Shown: positions 42,800 through 55,564 of the stretch, piece after piece | Layout: every line of letters begins with the position of its first letter | Numbering within the stretch: position 1 is the stretch's first letter | Assembly: GCA_963969395.1 (NCBI GenBank) | Contig: OZ017799.1 | Coordinates: 19,966,501-20,030,500 of the forward strand | DNA: 64,000 bases | Origin: Pseudoscleropodium purum | Lineage: Eukaryota; Streptophyta; Bryopsida; Hypnales; Brachytheciaceae | Direction of reading: 5' to 3' | Made by a program: the position numbers and the translations under genes | Notes under the pieces: model-generated | What the model saw: the letters and a program-made list of their open reading frames with translations, nothing else | What the model was told of the DNA's origin: nothing | Databases searched by the model: none

Positions 42800-45700
42800 G
42801 TTACACCCTGTGAAGTACACTAGAATCATTTTTTGACTACGGCAGCGTTGGGATTCTACTCCTGCCGTGACGTCTTGCTTTCGCTGGAGTTTCAGCACTT
42901 GGTTGGCCCGGCGCTGCATCTTTTGCCGATTTGTCCTGACTTGGCGTTGTTGATTCTCTCTTCTCCAGCTCCTGTAGCCGTTTGAAGGGAAATTCTAGGT
43001 TGTAGACCAAACCCTAATTGTCCTAAAGGACAGCATTCACAATCCCCATTTGATACCTGATTTTTCAACTTCAATCAACCCATTTTTCACCCCCACAATC
43101 AACCGGCCTACTTAGACTCACCCCACAACCAAAACCTTAAAATTCTATCGTATGTTGGGGTCAGGTTCATGAGACCCTATACAAAATCATTTCTTTTTGA
43201 ATTGAATTATCTTTCATTAACTAGATTTAGAATTTTGGAATTTTCATTCACAAGATGTGGGATATCTCATGACCTTTGGTATTGATTTGGGTACTCAAGA
43301 CTGTACTTGATTTTTGGTGACCTTTAGTAGTTGAGTTTTCACATATTTTTAAGTTAGCAAAAGATTAGTTAAGTTTCAATCCCTTTCAATGAACACAATC
43401 TCTCTTTAAGGAGGGAAAAAACAACTAAGCTTAGTAAACTTATGTATTCTACGGATTTTTCTATTTATATAGCAACCACCTTGATATGCATATTATTTTT
43501 TCATTAATATTCTCTTCACTATTCAATTATGCTAGGTTATAATTTCTGAAAATTTCATTTCATACCATATTGAATTATTTTTTAACAAATAGGGCCCTAG
43601 CATAGGGTACTCTTTGAATGCCATTAGTTCAATGTGACCTAGAAATTCCATCATCTCTACACCCATTTTGCTCATAAAACAAGTAAACTTACTCAATAGG
43701 TTATCTATTTTTAATCCTAACTCATTTTCCTAGTTTTCCTAATACTTTTTGTTCATTTTTTACCACAATTCCTTACATGTTCTCTAAAAACACACATACA
43801 CACAAAATTGCAATAGAGAGAGACTCCAAATCCTAATTTTGCATATATCAAACTCTCTCATGGACTAATTATTGTATCTAATTTTATCCTACCCTAATTT
43901 ATTATTAATTCGCTAATTTAGTGTAAAATGTACCAAATTAATGCAAACCACGATAATTTGGTGTAAATTGTGTTAATTTAATGTAAAATCCCCTAAATGA
44001 CTATAAATCCCTATTTTAGTGGGAATTTTTTCAATATTTTAGTGTTCTAGTAGTAGTTTTACTTTTAATAACTTTCTTTTGTGGTTTTTTCTTATTTCTT
44101 ATTTTGAGATTTTAATTTACTTCTAGTTTCATTTTCTACTAGCTTCTAATATTTTGTTTTAATTCACTTTGGTATTCTTTTGTATTTCTTATTTTTTGTA
44201 TTTTATAACCAAACATGTTATGAGTACTACATCACCCTCATAACAAGCCATCTTCGATCCAATTTAATGTAGTCATACAATTTGTTGAATTTACATATTG
44301 CCATGACAAATTCTCACTAGACATCATCACAAGAAAAAATAAAATATATCACATTGCTACCCAATATTAGATGTCAAAAATGGAATGTAATACCACTTAC
44401 AACAATCATTGTCATTATTAGAAGAGCTATACATTCAAAGATACAACATTACTAAATAAAGATTAAAACCTAAAAATTAAAATCAACTCCATAAACAAAA
44501 CACTCCAAAAAATGCACCAAAATGCACCAAAGCACCCGTGGCGTAATAAGATGCTAGACAATAGAAATTGAACTCAAACTAGCATACACACAACTATTAG
44601 CCTTTATACACTCCTTAGTATTCACAATATATCCTAAGTCAACAAAGTGACTAATTATCCAAGAAATACATATATCAATAAATACATGCCACTAGTTATG
44701 TGTTCATATCATAGAATCTTCCTCAAAAAGAGGCACCAAAGGTAGCACCCACTACCTAAGTCTACATGACTTAAATAATAGAACCATCTCTAATAGACTC
44801 TTCATTCACATTGGTCATTTGACTAGAGTCCTTCTTTTTCAATTATAGCGCATTTAATTTATTAGGGAAATCCCTAATCTATTAATCTATAGCTATGAGA
44901 AAATTGACTTTTTGCCTTCTATTAGTAGTTACCACATATCTTTGTTGGTTACAACTATACATTAGTTTCCATTTTTTTAAGTTCTTACTTTTACATTTAA
45001 TAAGTTTTTGGACTCTTAATTTTATTTCTTATTTTAATTTGTAAGGGACTTTCCATTCTTCTTTATTCATTTACTTTAGGATGGTTTAAAATACACACAC
45101 ATATGTTATCTTTTATACATTAAGTGTTGATTTAGCAACCCTATAAGTTAATGAATATTCTACAAATGTCCTATATATTTGACAAACTCTTGATTTAATC
45201 TTTAAAATAAATTAAACATTCAATTCCAAAAATAAATTTCATAGGGACCTTGATGTGAATAATAAAAATACTTTTTGTTTTATCACAATCATCATTTGGA
45301 TTAGTTTTTATATTGAAAAAGACGTTCACATGTTTTTATTTCTAGATATTATAGAAATAAATAAAAAATATTCAAATTGTAGCGAATGAGTCCTTTTCTA
45401 CTCTATCGTATGAATACATATATATACATATATACACATGATTTTTTTTATTCAATCACATTACTATTAATTAGAAATTAGACTCCATTTCTACCATTAA
45501 AAATCTGACAAGCAAACATTTGAACTTCAATTTGAACTTTAGTAGAGAAGTTTAGATTTTTTTGTGAATAAAAAAATATTAGTCTTAACATGACTTGGAG
45601 TACTAGTAGAAAAGGACTAAAATGACTAAATTTAATAGATTAGCTTTAAAAAACAATAGCTACAAAGAAGATATATTGCAGATTTCAATGCCTCTAACCC

Positions 45701-47280
45701 TTTTTTGGTCCATTTGAGTGTGATTTGACCCCTTGGTCTTCCATCATAATGATAGGACCTCACAACTTAGAAAGGATCATATATTTCAAATTTCAAATGG
45801 AATTACATGTACACAAGTACCATCCATCCACCCACTATGGGGGGCTATTTAATTAAATTTATTCCACAATCAAGGTTTGGTTACTACCTGTAACCATCCC
45901 ATTAATGCCCTCTAATTGTCCTTCCCTCCAAACTTATAAACATATAGGAGCTCTTTTTTGCCACTTCTCACATCTTCTGGTGTAGTAGTTCATTTTGCTT
46001 AGAGTTGTGAGGATATTTAGTGCAACTTTTGAGCATTCTAAATTTGTGTTGAACAAGAATGGCAAAGAATTTATTTAGAAATGTGCTTCATTGTCTTATG
46101 ACATTTGTTTATTAATTTAGTTTCTAGGATTATTTGGATTTGTGACATAGATAGTAATGGACTACAATTGAAGATACCTTGTGCATCTTTGTTGGGTTGT
46201 TTTATGTTTTGGAACGAGCATAGGTAAGGCTAAGTCTTCATGTCTATAACGGAATTTTTTGAAAAGCAAGCTCTTTTTTCAAGCATTGTGCATACATTTT
46301 ACGTATTATAATGATTTTAATTGCACAGCTTATGAATAGCCATTTGATGCTTTTACATTAAAAAAGTCAAGATTTTTGTCTAGTTGAAAGTTAGGTTTTG
46401 ATGAAATGGAAATGTTTCAGTCTAAGTCCCTTTAGTTATAGTCCATTTAACTTATTAAAAAATCCCTAATCTATTTACCTATTTAGCTATGTGAAGTATG
46501 ACTCTTTGCCTTCTTTTATTAGTTACCACATATTTTTGTTGGTTACTACTACTCACTAATTTAAATTCCCAATTCTTAACTCTTGGTTATACCTTTTTTT
46601 TTAATCAATCCTATAAATAATTTAGTGTTAATTTAGTAGCTTTATAAATAATCTAATATATCCTATATATTTTGAATCATTGGTTGTCCATCATAGCACT
46701 AGGACCACACAACTCTTAGAAGATCACAAATTTGAAATGGAATGACATATATACATGTGCCACCTACTCACTACAGGTGGTTATTTAATTAAACTTATTC
46801 CATAATCAAGGGTGGGTTACTATTTTTAACCACCTATTAATGCCTTCTTAGAGACTTTCCCTCCAAACTTAGGGACATATAAGAAACTTTTCTTCGCCAC
46901 TTCTCACATCTTGAATAGTGGTAGTTCATTTTGCTCAGAATTTTAAGCATTTTCGTGCAATTTTTGAACTTCTAACATTTGTATTGGATGAGAATGGCAA
47001 AGGTCTCTATAATTTTTTGGTTGCTTGGGAATGGGCTTCATGGTTTTGTGACATTTTGCTTATTGATTTTCTTTATAAGATTATTTGGATTTGTGATATA
47101 GATAGCAATTGGCTACATTTGAGGACCCCTAGTAAATTCTCACTAATCTAATATTTGTTTGTTTATGTTTTTGGATGAGAATAGGTGAGGCTAAGCCTTC
47201 AAATTCAAATTTACCAAGCTTCAAGTTTAGTGGAACTAAATCTTTTTCAAATCAAAGCAATGAATATTTATTCGTATATA
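42800..47280. other. AT-rich spacer with internal direct duplication, no gene seen
   Basis: Most frames are short and non-protein-like. About 44830-45990 and 46430-46945 share ordered blocks (AATCCCTAATCTATT, TATTTAATTAAA, CTTCTCACATCTT, GTAGTTCATTTTGCT), so one derives from the other. An ACTAGTAGAAAAGGACTA near 45602 resembles a CACTA end with no partner found. Confidence 0.5.
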
Positions 47281-47283
47281 GTG

Positions 47284-47581
47284 AATTCCGTTAAAACGGC
47301 AGTATTCCATTAATTTGGCAGTTTGAGCAGTTTAGACCATACAGTCTAAAGTGTTTTTTCTATACTAGAATCTATACTAGTAATAGATTTTTGAAATCTA
47401 CAAACCTCTTAGACATTCGAAATCTATATCAATCCTAGATGGTTCAAATTGCTCGGTCTAATATCTATGTTTGTCCTATATTCTTGAACTCTAAAACTGA
47501 CCTACATGTTAGCAATGTATACTTGTCCTAGATGTCAAGATGTGAAAATGGCATTTGGAATACCGCCATTTTAACGGAATT
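47284..47581. mobile_element. MITE with AATTCCGTTAAAA ends
   Basis: 298 bp. Left AATTCCGTTAAAACGGCAG, right the inverse of AATTCCGTTAAAATGGCGG, continuing to TATTCCA (24 of 26 match). A degraded short relative lies at 12546-12678. Confidence 0.75.
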
Positions 47582-47950
47582 TGCCATTTATGTTTTTGTG
47601 TACATATATAAATATGAGTTTTTAATTATATTAGTCTACTACTTGCACACTTAACTAGTACTCATTTTGAATAAATACATAGTTCTTATTAGTTACTAAT
47701 TTACCATGGTACTATGGTTAAAGCCTGTGACAAAAAAATTAGTTTGTTTTTAATTAAAAAATTCTATAATTCTTATTTAGCAACAAGTTAGGTTGTGAGA
47801 AAGTTGGGGTCAAATTTTGGAATGTTTTAGTGTGGGGCCTTGTTCTTCTTCTAGATTGGATCAATCCAAGAGGTTTAATATTTTCAACAATAAAAAAGAC
47901 TTACAATGTGTGAGAGGCAAATTAAAATGATCCAAATTACAAAGTGCTTG

Positions 47951-48420
47951 AAGCTTAAGAATGTTAGATGGAATTAGATTTGGCTCTTGGTAAGTAAATT
48001 GCACTTGATTACAAGAAACTATGTACCTTATATGGATACCTCTTGTAGATAATCTTTAAAGATAAGTATATATTGAGTTCAAAATGTTCACAACAATAAA
48101 CATAAGAGTGCTTGTCTATTTAGGTTATTTATGAAAAGTTAAAAGCATTATCTTCACTTAGTATGAATCCTAGATTTCTAGTCAAGCTTAAGAATGTTAG
48201 ATGGAATTAGATTAGGCTCTTGGTAAGTAAATTGCACTTGATTACAAGAAACTATGTACCTTATATGGATACCTCTTATAGATAATCTTTAAAGATAAGT
48301 ATACAATGAATTCAAAATGTTCACAACAATATATAATATAAAAGTGCTTGTCTATTTAGGTCATTTATGAAAAGTTAAAAGCATTATCTTCACTTAGTAT
48401 GAATCCTAGATTTCTAGTCA
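47951..48420. repeat. tandem duplication of about 235 bp
   Basis: AAGCTTAAGAATGTTAGATGG to CTAGATTTCTAGTC occurs at 47951-48183 and again at 48184-48420 with few differences. It lies at the left edge of module B, in sequence also present once in module A near 6880. Confidence 0.85.
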
Positions 48421-49620
48421 ACTACCTAGTTAGATGATAGATGAGATCATGAAAAGTAGTAGAATTATTGAAAATATAAATTTGAAACTACTATGTGGAA
48501 TTGTGGATGTATATTATAGGTAATAAAGCATATACATGCCTTTATATATACATTGGCCACTTCAATTGTCAAATTTGCTAAATTGATGTAATTCCACATC
48601 CAAGTATTTAAATGTGCAACTACTTTAAATCTCTAAAAATTAGGACAAGGATAGATTTATGTTTCAAGTTTCAAGACTAGAAAGTTACTAATGTAGTTGA
48701 ATACCCTCAAATTAAAAAAATTGACATTCAATGTGTATAAATTTGAATCTTATGAATTCATTAGTTGTGTGTACAATATAGCATTCAATACAATATTTGA
48801 ACTATTGTAATGTACATGTCCTTCCATCCTTGGCTACCTAAGAGTTACAATCGTCACGATGGCATAGATTTAAATTTTATTTTATTGTTGAAAAAATAAA
48901 AATATAACCCTACTTCTATAAAGAAGGTAAAATATGACAAATGAAGTGCAAATTCATCTACTATGCAATTTAGGAATTGGTTTGCAATGTGTCTAAATTG
49001 ACCTAGTTTACAAATTAAAATCATAAAACTATTATATTTCTAGGTTGGCTACCCTATGTGAGGTTCAAATTTAGACATGAACTTTAAGTATTTTTTGAAA
49101 TGTCTAAAGTTTTGAAATAGTAAAAGTAAAATGTCTAAAATATTTCAAAAATCTTCTTCTATATTTGCTAATTTTTGAATTTTTGAAATTTTTTTTAGAA
49201 ATTTCGAAGGGTAACATTTCCAAGCATAAAACTCTAAATGTTTGTTCAATGATTATCATAAATTTAAAGAGATGAAGCAATCAAGAAAAGACATAGCAAT
49301 AAAAAAACAAATCAATTAAGAAATTAAGAAAAGTAGTTACAATGTATCATATAGGAATAGTTGTGGTAGACAAAAAGCAAACAATTTAATATCCAAGAAT
49401 GTTAAAATTCGAAAGTGTGATTTTGAACTTGCCGAAATCATTCCACACTAAAAGTGCAATATTCAGGTAGTCCATTGCTGAATCCGACCTTCACATATGG
49501 TACCACACTGAACAATGGGGCGCTTCCTTAATAGTCCCCAAGCTAAGCTAAAACTCTGCCAACGCATATCTTGGTCATGAATCAGTTTTGTACAAATGGA
49601 TGATAATTTTGATGACTCTA
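48421..49620. other. spacer of the B duplicate, no gene seen
   Basis: Paralogous to about 8.88-10.23 kb and 11.18-11.53 kb but without the two 0.93-kb elements. No gene is supported. Confidence 0.6.
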
Positions 49621-49640
49621 AACTAAGTTAATCATACACA

Positions 49641-51362
49641 TCAAACGCAAGGACATCTGTTTTTGACAGGCGGCTTTACTGCCCGTCTCCTCGCTCGTGT
49701 CTTGGCGGCTGCTCTGGCAATCACGGCAGCTCTCTGCTCGCCCTTCCAAAACGACTCCCCTTCCGAAAGGCAATGATGAATGGCTCGAAACGGAGTCAAG
49801 GGCGCTTCGCTTTCCGCTACATCGATCAAATCTTGCACAGTGCACACGTTCAAGACGATGGCAGGGGCCACATAGCCTCGCGGGAAAGGAGGCGTCAACA
49901 ACACACCGCAGCATTGTCGCTGCTCCCAATAGGCCAGGTAGGCTATGAATCTCCGGGCCTCCCGGAAATCCCACCGCGGTTTGAGCAAAGTTACGACCTC
50001 TGGGTTTCCTTTCAGTTTGAACGTAATTGAAGTCTTGCTCGAGCCGCCGTTGCCACATTTTGGGACAAATACTCCACCTCTGTCAAACCTGAAGGAATCG
50101 GAAAGGTTGTTAAATTCATAAATTCTCGTCAAAATGTGCAACGATTTGTGCAGGTGTACAACTACTTGAATCTAGAGCTGCTATAAATAGTCAAGATAGA
50201 AAAAAGAATCTCCGGGAGAAATCCAATAATTACGGAAATTGGATAAAAGTTCTTTCGTGTCCAAATTCCATTCCTAGTGTATCCTGGTGTATTGTATCTA
50301 GCATCACGTGCTGGACCTTGGCCGTGGAATTACTCAAGAAATCTATAGATGGACATTGTAGATTTCTCATTTCTCCAGACCTGTGCTAGATTCGTCTTGA
50401 GCAGCATCAACACCGCGCAAAAGAAAATATGCTAGTTACTCCCTCTGTTTCAAAATGAATCTGTGGTTTCTTGTGGGGAACTGTGGGATTATCACAGATT
50501 TATATTGAGACAGAGGGAGTAGTTACTAGTGAGTGCCAAGACAGGAAGATGGCTTCGTGAATAGAATCGTTGAATTCAGTCTACAAATTGAATGCAGAAA
50601 AATGAGTTCTACCACTGAGAACATAAAGCTATATCTTCTCAATCATATCACCAGTCATCTTCAATTCCTTCTAAACCCCTGGGCGACCACGGAATCGTAT
50701 CACATGTGAAGTGAATCTTGCAAGCTATGCATACCTGAAATAAACGTTCAGATCCCCGACGTCGATCTCGAGCTCCATCAGTACATACTCGTGCTGCAAC
50801 TCACTGAAGATGTGAAACCCCGCGGGGTCAGCCGGCATAAGATCTACTTCGTAAGTATACCCCAGTGCACTTTCATATTCCCGGAGCACACTCAATCCTC
50901 CTTGTCTTAGCGAGAATTCGGCACTCCAACCGAAGGCGTTGGAAGCAAAGGCTTTGTTCAAGAAGCTGATCTTCAGATTCTTCACGGTGTCGGAGGGGAT
51001 GTCGACGATATTGGACTCCGGGGTACTCGACATTGCAGCAACCACGAGATGGCTGTCGTGAAGGCAATGGACGGTTTTGCCGTGACCCTGGTGACAGTAA
51101 ATGCTCCTCCCCGCAGCCTCCAATCCGACTCCCAGAGAGGGAAATACTCGTCCAGGAACAATTCGCAGAAGGCGTACTTGAATCTCCTCCATTTGCAGCG
51201 GGACGAGAGGAAAAACTCGGTCAAACTGACGAAGATGGGGAAGAACGACGTCACCAGGGTGATTGACAAGATGGTGATCAACCATCTCCTTTGGTTGCTG
51301 GTGACTTCCGCTGCCAGCGACAAAACGGAGCCGCTGAACACTAAAATGGCTTTCAAATTCAT
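49641..51362 (-). pseudogene. membrane-anchored protein of unknown family, copy B, frameshifted
   Basis: Paralogue of 11547-13558. Exons correspond to 50735-51362 and 49641-50088 with the same splice sites (CAG/GTATGC and TTCAG/GTTTGA). Near 51113 the plus strand reads CCGCAGCC where copy A has CCGCAAGCC. This 1-nt loss shifts the frame after LWESDWRL and gives early termination. Downstream residues remain highly conserved in the other frame (GRSIYCHQGHGKTVHCLH), so the loss is recent or an assembly error. The C terminus also differs: the polyproline tail is replaced by PPVKNRCPCV. Confidence 0.7.
50439..50519. mobile_element. Stowaway MITE in the intron of copy B
   Basis: 81 bp with ends CTCCCTCTGTTTCAAAATGA and the inverse of CTCCCTCTGTCTCAATATAA, flanked by TA on both sides. 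The paralogous intron in copy A (near 12735) shows a clean empty site with a single TA. Confidence 0.92.
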
Positions 51363-53200
51363 ACTCGGCTTACTTGTTCCCGAATCCTCACTACCGTGCA
51401 CGTGGTCACTCTCTATTCTACTTACCGACAGGAGCTTACAAATTACACAAATCGCAGTGAAATGCGATCTCTCACACCCACATTGCTCCATTTAAGCTGG
51501 GCTCAAGATTCCAGCAAGAGCATCTTCTTCGGTCATACATTGAATAGTTCGCAATTATAGTAATGAAATATTGCCCGCGGTAGCTTCCTCTCTTGTGGCA
51601 TCTCTCATGTACAGTACCGTACCGTACCGACTGTAGCTTACCCATTTCACAACCCGCAGTGCACCAGTTCCGATTCTAGTTCGACATTTAGCTCAATTAT
51701 GCTCGATTGGTGATCCCAACTGGAGCATCTTGGAGCAGGCATTGACTGGTTTGCAACAAGAAAGTCCAGGGAAGCTTCCAGGGTCCAGCGAGGAAGTGAA
51801 GGGTATCACTTACTAGCGCTATTGGTGTGCGGTTGTGCCCCCATGCCATGCTTGGTGGGGGCGGATGATCTGACGAATCCGAGACAAGCCCAGGCGAGAG
51901 ACTAGACGTGCGTGTGGCACGTACAGCGGCAGAGTCAGGTTGTGGCAGATTCCATGCCAAACTGCCCGGCATCAGTGCATCACATGGAATCGCAGTGGTT
52001 CGAAGCGGAACCATGCTCGCGAATCTGAAGAATCATTCTTGTTGAGGAGAACTCACTGCATTTCACTGCTGCTCAGTTGACACGCTCTGTGGGTATGAAC
52101 TGGAAAGTCATAACATTGTAATTCTGTGGGGCTAATTATTCAGTGGGGCAGATTGTTCCTTGGAGTAACAGGACAGAGTCAAATGAAATATTATGTCCAC
52201 GACAGTGGCAAATGATTCAACAAGCAAGGCAGTTTTCTAGGTAAGAGAAACTCGCTTCTCTAGAAGAGAAGAGAAAACTGGTTGTTGGCTACAAGAATGA
52301 ATGATGATTTGGTACAACAGTAGCATCAAACAAAGTTGACCCTTCAACGATGAACTGGTCACCGACTCACTGTGGAAATCATTTACTTTGGTAGCGTATG
52401 AATTTCTGGATTAAAAAAAATGCAAAAGCATTGGAAGTCAAGCTATTGTAGAAGACCTTCCTTCAGTTTCACACCAAATTTGGAGGATGAATAGTTACAC
52501 TTTTGTCTTGCATGGAGAGATTCTTTGTCATTCATTGGCCAACAAACGTCCGCCACATCATTTATGGGTTATATAATAATACAAATATCTCTTGCAATTG
52601 TTAGTGCATTATTCTTACACCTCCGTATTATCCTAGGAATAAAAATACTAAAAGCATTGCAATTAGGTGGTTGCAAGAAACACTTATTCATATTGTATCA
52701 ATGGAGTAGTATTAAAAGTACTATAAATTTTAGGAACTTTTAAAATATAAAATAAATATAAAATATTAGTTAAATAATTTAAATAATATATTTCCAAACA
52801 TTCAAGGATAAAAATAATTCTCCAAAAGTTATGCACAAAAGTAGGATAGTAACTTCTTAAAAAAGAATATCATGAAAATAGATATTTTGATGTTTATGTA
52901 TGTATTCAGAGTATTGTCATCATAAAAAAATAAAACTTAAATTCCTATTTTTCTTAAACTTGAATAGACTCTAAACTCACCAATTAAGTTACATCTATAA
53001 AGAAAAAAACTGCACTTTGAGCACCAGAGTTCTTTGTGCAAAACAGTGTAGATAAGTCATAACCAATTTCCAATTTTTAGTCTGCCGCATTCAGTTTCCC
53101 AAGAACTTTCGGCTTTCTTCACATTTGATCATCCAAAAACTGCATTCCTTGAGGTTATGTTAATAAGTCCATCCCGAGCTTGGTTTGGAAAATTCTCTGG
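51363..53200. other. region between membrane-protein relic and SDR B, no gene seen
   Basis: Paralogous to 13.56-14.4 kb as far as about 52330. 52330-53200 is unmatched AT-rich DNA where module A instead carries 15 kb of insertions. Confidence 0.5.
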
Positions 53201-53505
53201 GGTAGTTAGTGTGGCTCAGCCGGGATCAGCATGAATTCTTCTCCACAGCTATGCCAGGCTCTGTATTCGAGTTACCTAGAATATACTCCGCATGCAATTG
53301 ATTCAAGTACAGTGATTTCACAAACAAAGCTGATATCAACGGTGGCTCAACAAACTCAGTTTCAAAATCAAACAAGCATAGCTTCTTTAAAAATTCCATA
53401 GCTGGACATATCCAATTTCTCCTCTGGGTCTTCAAGCAACATTCATACGTCCTTCAAGCACGCAATTCTCAGAATTTGCACTTCCATGTCCCAATATCAC
53501 ATCCC

Positions 53506-55113
53506 TTACTCTTGCAAGCCGGTCGGGACAAACGCTTTGGTGACCGAGAATCCTCCATCCACCACCAAGTTATGCCCACTCACAAACTGAGCCTCCTCAC
53601 TCGCCAGAAACAACGCCGCTCTCGCCACATCCTCCGCCATGAGCACCACCCCTTTCAGATCCGCCGAGGCCGAAAGCTCCACCGCGAAATCCTCGACCGT
53701 CCTCTGATCTTCTCCAAAAAAAAGCCTGGCCAAAGGCGTGGGCACTCCCGCTGGCGACACCGAGTTCACCCGAATCCCATACTTCCCCAGCTCAAACGCC
53801 GCGCCCTTCAGCAATCCCACCAGCCCATTCTTAGTGATGGAATACGCCAGCGGACCCACTCCTCCCACCACGGCCGCCACACTTGCAGTCGAGAGAATCA
53901 CGCCTTTTTTCTGTGGGATCATGGCTTTGGCGGCATGTTTCGTGCAAAGCACGGCACCGCGGAGGTTCACGGCGCACACGCGGTCGAAGGCGTCGATGTC
54001 GAGGTCTTGGACTGGAGACAAAGGGCCAAAGATGCCTGCATTGATGTACCTGCAATTCCACCGATGTCGGCCAGTGAGTGCTAACTTTCCTTCCTTCCTT
54101 TAGATAGGAAGAATTATTACCCTCGCAATAGAATAGTACGATCACACTTGAACTAGGATCAATTATCTAAAATGTTCCAAGCCTCCACATTATCGACATC
54201 AAGGAATGCAGGAATTGATGCAGGTTGGGATGGGGAGTTTGCTGTCAGTCCGTACATGATGTCCAGGCGGCCGAAGTGGTCGATGGTGGAGGTGACGAGA
54301 TTAGCCACGTCGGGTTCGTGAGTGACGTCGCAGTGGATGAATTTGGCGTGGGGAGAGAGGGATGCAGCTACGGATTCGCCGAGGGAGTCTTGCACGTCGG
54401 CGATGGCGACGAAGGCGCCATGGGAGACGAAGAGACGGGCGGAGGTCGCGCCGATGCCGCTGGCGCCGCCGGTGATGATGGCCACTTTGCCGGTCAATCT
54501 GCATGTCTCAGCATGGCCATGCATATCGACACAGTGGATCAATGACTGAACACAAATCTCCAGGAACGTTGGCAAGAAAATTGTTCCGAGCATGATCATC
54601 CATTCTTAATTAGATTGGTGAATTTGAGAGTCGTATTAATGCAGAATAAAGTATGTTCGAAAGTCGGTTTCACGGCAACCATTTCACCACCATATGCATG
54701 CAACAAGAATCATGCGAGAAGAATCACTTCTCATCTGATCCGGTCGACGTTCTGTGCACCAATTATGGTAATAATGAAGAGATGCGTGAAACCTCAGAGA
54801 CTGATATGGGGAGGAAAATCAGTTAAAATGCTTATGAAAGAGTCGTGAAATTAGCAGTACAGAGTGATGAAGCAAAACTCGATCATTTACAGAATAGAAA
54901 CTCACTTTCAAACGAGCAATGGTTTCTGAGTAACAAGGAAAGAGAGAATCGGTATACCAAGTCCTAGACAGAACCAACAAGAGCTCAGGTGATCCTCTGA
55001 ATATGGCGCAACCAACAGTTGTCGAGAAATAGAAGTGGAAATTAAAGCAACGTTACGGGGACTTCATAGTACCTCTTTGTTGACAGAGAAGGGTCGGAGT
55101 ACGGTGCCGCCAT
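53506..55113 (-). CDS. short-chain dehydrogenase/reductase, copy B (three exons, intact)
   Basis: Model: complement join of 55073-55113, 54256-54498 and 53506-54049, 828 nt, 275 aa, the same exon lengths as copy A. Exon 1 encodes MAAPYSDPSLSTKR and joins at LTGKVAIITGG. Catalytic Asn123, Ser151, Tyr164 and Lys168 and the TGGASGIG cofactor loop are all kept. I count about 19 differences from copy A. Five cluster around residues 200-210 (LARLFFGEDQRTVEDF), in the flexible substrate-lid region, and could alter substrate preference. The role is an NAD(P)-dependent alcohol or ketone oxidoreductase of plant secondary metabolism type. Introns 1 and 2 are 574 and 206 bp. The gene upstream is the inverted QOR relic. 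Confidence 0.85.
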
Positions 55114-55564
55114 TTCCACCCCAACAAGGCCACAAGAATCGAATTTGATCCTGAATGAGAGAGCTCTACGTACGTCCTGTATGGCTGTATAAGTCAGTAT
55201 GAATCCCCTTGTATATACCTCTCGATAGAAGTCTGAGAATCCTCAAGCGATTGCTGCAATTGCCCAATACGATGGACATTGGGACTACTGTTATACCAGG
55301 CTTTTATTTCTTGGTTACCGTGCTGAACAATCAAAGCCAGGAAAAGCAAAAGTCTGATAACCTGAAGCCAAAAGATGACGGACGGAAGCTCCGAGGGAGA
55401 GTGCGGTCCACTAAGTGACTGAGTCACCATGACGGAGGGCTGCGCCTTTGAAAAGCTGATATTTTTTAGTGCTCTTCTTGTTGACCATATCGACATTCTA
55501 CAGTACAGAATAGTTCTCGGTTCGTCGAAAGCCTTGTATGTAATCGTTTGCTTGGATTCTTTAG

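Noticed and set aside
46918..47151. 77-codon frame
   Set aside because: It lies in duplicated AT-rich spacer, is not preserved in the other repeat unit and has no recognisable features.
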